Source: Lewinellaceae bacterium (GTDB taxonomy: Bacteria; Bacteroidota; Bacteroidia; Chitinophagales; Saprospiraceae). Taken from it: a stretch of 7,896 bases of DNA. Positions within the stretch are counted from its first letter, which is position 1. Every line of letters starts with the position of its first letter. The DNA is taken from assembly GCA_020636075.1 (NCBI GenBank), contig JACJYO010000024.1:1-7896 (forward strand). The letters run 5' to 3'. Of the stretch, positions 7,184-7,896 are shown in pieces. The position numbers were made by a program, and so were the translations under genes. A model generated the notes under the pieces. The model was not told the origin of the DNA, searched no databases, and saw nothing but the letters and a program-made list of their open reading frames with translations.

Positions 7184-7522
7184 ATGACTATTCTACTTGA
7201 TCAGAATATTTCCTTTCGGTTGTTGAACCGGCTTGGCGATGCGTTTCCTGACACGACCCATATTCGACTCCTGGGCCTGACAAACCATAGCGATTATCAA
7301 ATATTTATGTACGCCCGCCGGGAAGGCATTGATGCAATTATTACCCTGGACGAGGATTTTTCTCTGATACAACTGGAACATGGCACTCCGCCGAAAATAA
7401 TTTGGCTGCGTACCGGCAATTGTTCTACTACAGTGTTGGCACAAATACTTTTGGAAAATACTAATGTGATCCAAGAGTTCCTCGCCGATAATACACACGA
7501 CTGTCTGGAAATATACAAATGA
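7184..7522 (+). CDS. DUF5615 PIN-like toxin component
   Basis: This 112-aa protein fits DUF5615 (COG4634), a small PIN-like nuclease family related to Mut7-C and usually encoded just after a DUF433 gene. Visible acidic and conserved positions are D6 in ILLDQNIS, D37 in NHSDYQI, D56 and D58 in IITLDEDF, and the R76-T-G-N79 motif in IIWLRTGN. The acidic residues are placed as expected for metal binding in a PIN-like fold. The predicted role is an RNase toxin held in check by the upstream DUF433 protein; activity of this particular pair is inferred from the family. The ATG at 7184 is chosen over an upstream TTG at 7163, which overlaps the antitoxin gene and would add seven residues before the normal family start. 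It looks full length. Confidence 0.87.
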   Translation: MTILLDQNISFRLLNRLGDAFPDTTHIRLLGLTNHSDYQIFMYARREGIDAIITLDEDFSLIQLEHGTPPKIIWLRTGNCSTTVLAQILLENTNVIQEFLADNTHDCLEIYK

Positions 7523-7568
7523 TCTGAACGGCATGAACCGCCAGTGATTTTTTGTACCCCCTGCTGGG

Positions 7569-7677
7569 CGAAGTCTTCAGACTCGTCCAAATATCAAGCG
7601 GACTTTGTCCGCATTTCTGATTTCGGTGTGTGGACAAAGTCCAAATGACATAACTTCCGAGTCCGAAGACTCGGAAG
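7569..7677. repeat. Nested palindromic element
   Basis: Four hairpins occur in about 110 bp. They are CGAAGTC/GACTCG with one bulge (7569-7585), GCGGAC-TTT-GTCCGC (7598-7612), TGGAC-AAA-GTCCA (7631-7643) and the perfect 10-bp stem CTTCCGAGTC-CGAA-GACTCGGAAG (7654-7677). The outer pair are also inverted copies of each other (7571-7585 with 7658-7672), as are the inner pair (7600-7610 with 7632-7642), so the whole element can fold into one large cruciform or hairpin. It separates the toxin gene from the lipoprotein gene. The form is that of a REP/MITE-like dispersed element. No T-run follows the last stem. Confidence 0.8.
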
Positions 7678-7723
7678 AGCGGAGTAAATACGACTGTTGA
7701 TAGAAACTAAAGGAATCCAAAAA

Positions 7724-7896
7724 ATGAAGAGAAAATCAATAATACTTTATGCTTTGCTATTAATTGTAGTTCCAGGTTGTGTATTCGAGAAAAAAAAGAG
7801 TGACGATGTGGCGCTCACCAAAATGGTTTTTGATTTAAGCAACTCTATTCAAAAATCTCAATTTGACAATTGGGTAAATACAAATATTATAAATGC
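7724..7896 (+). CDS. Lipoprotein, N-terminal part only
   Basis: The reading frame is open from the ATG at 7724 to the window edge, giving 57 complete codons. The start is KRK followed by a hydrophobic stretch (about 6-16) and a lipobox-like V-V-P-G-C with Cys at 19. This predicts export and lipidation, although proline at -2 is unusual. The residues after Cys (VFEKKKSDD) are charged, followed by a mixed region with no family I recognise. AAAGGA at 7709-7714 gives a plausible ribosome binding site nine bases before the ATG. It is AT-rich, like the CPBP and STAND genes. The function cannot be stated from this fragment. Confidence 0.7.
   Translation, partial: MKRKSIILYALLLIVVPGCVFEKKKSDDVALTKMVFDLSNSIQKSQFDNWVNTNIIN

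Noticed and set aside
7529..7553. CGG/CCG mini-stem followed by six T after the toxin gene, as a terminator
   Set aside because: The stem is only 3 bp and is separated from the T-run by seven bases, too weak for an intrinsic terminator.
1..7896. CRISPR array, tRNA or rRNA genes, intact transposase
   Set aside because: No regularly spaced direct repeats, no tRNA-like cloverleaf and no transposase-like protein were seen on either strand.

Overview
The window looks like an accessory region of a Bacteroidota chromosome. This is inferred from a Bacteroidota-style promoter (TTTG, 19-nt gap, TATTTTTG) ahead of the toxin-antitoxin pair, A-rich and weak ribosome binding sites, a GH2 glycosidase lipoprotein typical of that phylum, and many intergenic palindromic repeats. 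The species cannot be named from sequence alone; a Saprospirales/Chitinophagales-like genome is a guess.

Layout, all genes on the + strand. Positions 1-34 hold one copy of a hairpin-type repeat. At 105-842 is an AT-rich CPBP (CAAX-like) membrane metalloprotease. Sixteen bases later, 859-3669 is a much more GC-rich lipoprotein glycoside hydrolase of family 2, with both catalytic glutamates in place. Positions 3670-4022 are a repeat-rich gap that includes a second copy of the hairpin repeat (3881-3914). At 4023-6641 is an AT-rich 872-aa STAND protein. It has an N-terminal region carrying an HEPN-type R-N-x4-H motif, an NB-ARC-like NTPase, a winged-helix segment and C-terminal TPR-like helices. 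Positions 6642-6942 hold two tandem imperfect copies of an ~80-85 bp repeat and a promoter. This promoter serves a DUF433/DUF5615 toxin-antitoxin pair (6943-7173, 7184-7522). A nested palindromic element (7569-7677) follows, and then the start of a lipoprotein gene (7724 to the window edge).

The best candidate for a little-described system is the STAND protein. Its order (possible HEPN RNase effector, NTPase switch, TPR sensor) is that of a one-gene, NLR-like abortive-infection or antiphage protein. It differs sharply in base composition from the GH2 gene and the toxin-antitoxin genes, related repeat sequence lies on both sides of it, and a toxin-antitoxin operon lies next to it. Together these suggest a small defence-type island. 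The CPBP-GH2 pair could be a separate two-gene operon; nothing in the sequence links its function to the defence-like genes.
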